This document shows positions 63,298-64,000 of a stretch of DNA of 64,000 nucleotides, one piece after another. Position 1 is the first letter of the stretch. Each line of letters begins with the position of its first letter. Origin of the DNA: Lachnospiraceae bacterium (GTDB lineage Bacteria; Bacillota; Clostridia; Lachnospirales; Lachnospiraceae); the NCBI GenBank assembly GCA_910575445.1, contig CAJTFW010000002.1:186001-250000 (forward strand). Reading direction: 5' to 3'. The translations under genes were made by a program, and so were the position numbers. The notes beneath the pieces were generated by a model that saw only the letters and a list, made by a program, of their open reading frames with translations, ran no database searches and was not told the origin of the DNA.

Positions 63298-63532
63298 TGT
63301 GTAGGACATATGGGGGAGTGTTGCGCCCGAAGCGTATGTATCGGAGCCAATACACAGCTTGACAGGGCCTGGTAGATGTTCCTGAAAGACCCATTGAACG
63401 TCGTCGGCACTTAGCGAGCGCAAGCGGATACGCGCAGTCGCGAGCTTAGTACCGCTACAGGCGTTCATTAAGCGCGAGCGGGGTCTGGAAGGAACATCTA
63501 CCAGGCCCTGTTGAGCGTCCTTTGCATCAAAA
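63298..63532 (+). repeat. structured intergenic repeat, copy C
   Basis: Same architecture as copy B: 5' flank from TGTGTAGG, 148-bp hairpin unit with a perfect 21-bp outer stem (63363-63383 with 63490-63510), and 3' flank GAGCGTCCTTTGCATCAAAA. Relative to copy B a T-A pair becomes G-C and a T-G becomes C-G in the outer stem, i.e. pairing-preserving changes. Confidence 0.88.
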
Positions 63533-63567
63533 AGCTAAAAACATTTTAAGATTTCTAAAAGGAATAG

Positions 63568-63596
63568 TTGAAATTCGGGTGTAGTCGGGGTATACT
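63568..63596 (+). promoter_or_regulatory. sigma-A promoter of purC
   Basis: TTGAAA, 17-bp spacer, TATACT, about 115 bp before purC. Confidence 0.8.
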
Positions 63597-63604
63597 GTTG
63601 GCGA

Positions 63605-63644
63605 AGCCTGATTTTTTTATATGTTCAGGCGGATTTTATTTTTA
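63605..63644 (+). terminator. hairpin with T-rich tail in the purC leader, possible attenuator
   Basis: GCCTGA pairs with TCAGGC across TTTTTTTATATGT, followed by GGATTTTATTTTT. It lies at the very start of the expected transcript. No purine-riboswitch or PurR box is recognisable around it. Confidence 0.5.
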
Positions 63645-63655
63645 ATGAAAAACTT

Positions 63656-63669
63656 GTAGTATATACTAC
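63656..63669. promoter_or_regulatory. perfect 14-bp palindrome upstream of purC
   Basis: GTAGTATATACTAC, 42 bp before the chosen purC start. It could be an operator or a chance AT-rich palindrome. Confidence 0.4.
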
Positions 63670-63710
63670 AGGAATAGAAGAATCAGATGAAGAAAAGGAT
63701 GGTAAAGCAG

Positions 63711-64000
63711 ATGGAAAAGAAGGAACTTCTCTATGAGGGAAAAGCAAAGAAAGTATATACAACAGAGGACCCGGATGTGTTGATTGTATCTTATAAAGAT
63801 GACGCAACCGCTTTTAATGGACAGAAGAAGGGAACGATTGTTGGTAAAGGTGTGATTAATAACCGCATGAGCAATCATGTATTTCAGCTGGTGGAGAAAG
63901 CTGGTGTGCCAACGCATTTGATTGAGGAGTTAAATGACCGTGAGACAGCAGTAAAGAAGGTGGAGATTGTTCCGCTTGAGGTGATTGTGAGAAATGTGGC
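63711..64000 (+). CDS. purC: phosphoribosylaminoimidazole-succinocarboxamide synthase, N-terminal part
   Basis: The first about 96 residues are visible before the window ends. [20 protein letters not shown] is the canonical SAICAR synthetase start (YEGKAKKVY nucleotide loop). [22 protein letters not shown] and [12 protein letters not shown] follow. It joins aspartate to CAIR in purine synthesis. Upstream in-frame ATGs at 63687 and 63699 are possible starts; 63711 gives the family-typical N-terminus. Confidence 0.93.
   Translation, partial: MEKKELLYEGKAKKVYTTEDPDVLIVSYKDDATAFNGQKKGTIVGKGVINNRMSNHVFQLVEKAGVPTHLIEELNDRETAVKKVEIVPLEVIVRNV

Overview
The window reads as a chromosomal segment of a gut-type Lachnospiraceae (Clostridia) bacterium. 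Reasons: moderate G+C, strong Shine-Dalgarno sites, a Firmicutes T-box ahead of thrS, clostridial-style GlnRS, Mini-III RNase, DUF5716/DUF5717-type proteins, and a Tn916-family integrative element. This is inference from gene content; no database search was possible.

Region 1 (1-24142) is a large surface-polysaccharide locus. It opens with the end of an acyl carrier protein. Then come a DegT-type sugar aminotransferase, several glycosyltransferases, WecB and WecC (together making UDP-ManNAcA), an EpsG-like polymerase candidate, a bacterial sugar-1-P transferase that would start the repeat unit, a WbuB-like glycosyltransferase, a heparinase-II/III-like protein, a bi-domain oxidoreductase, an LtaS-type sulfatase and several polytopic membrane proteins. 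One membrane gene (4713-6589) is broken by a frameshift. One glycosyltransferase carries a 23-bp tandem duplication that rewrites its C-terminus. No Wzx flippase is seen.

Region 2 (24221-34015) is mostly housekeeping: SEC-C protein, T-box plus thrS, tRNA-Val, tRNA-Met, a fucosyltransferase, ispF, a GNAT protein, cysE-cysS-mrnC-rlmB.

Region 3 (about 34031-44228) is a degenerate Tn916-family element inserted between rlmB and the tRNA-Thr promoter. Int, Xis, an HTH protein and a sigma-like regulator form the recombination end. DR-2-type Int-binding sequences lie near both ends, and both proposed junctions have the T5-N4-A4/5 look of Tn916 targets. The cargo is a lantibiotic-immunity module (HTH, LanR-K two-component system, LanFEG transporter, YxeA), with visible promoters and operators. 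An orphan DUF6414-like gene and a shred of a RepA-type gene complete it. No relaxase or type IV secretion gene is present.

Region 4 (44299-64000) resumes the chromosome: tRNA-Thr, glnS, a MocR regulator, a 1340-aa secreted glycosidase-like protein, a HAD phosphatase, a PrsA-like foldase, a CobD/HisC-like aminotransferase, a DUF5717-DUF5716-TPR operon, a polar amino-acid ABC transporter and the start of purC.

The most unusual items are: (a) a family of intergenic repeats, three copies here, whose outer 20-21 bp stems are conserved by compensatory changes rather than by sequence; (b) a hairpin in the mobile element that displays the ribosome-binding site exactly in its loop and shares complementary arms with an upstream terminator; (c) the three-gene DUF5717 operon.
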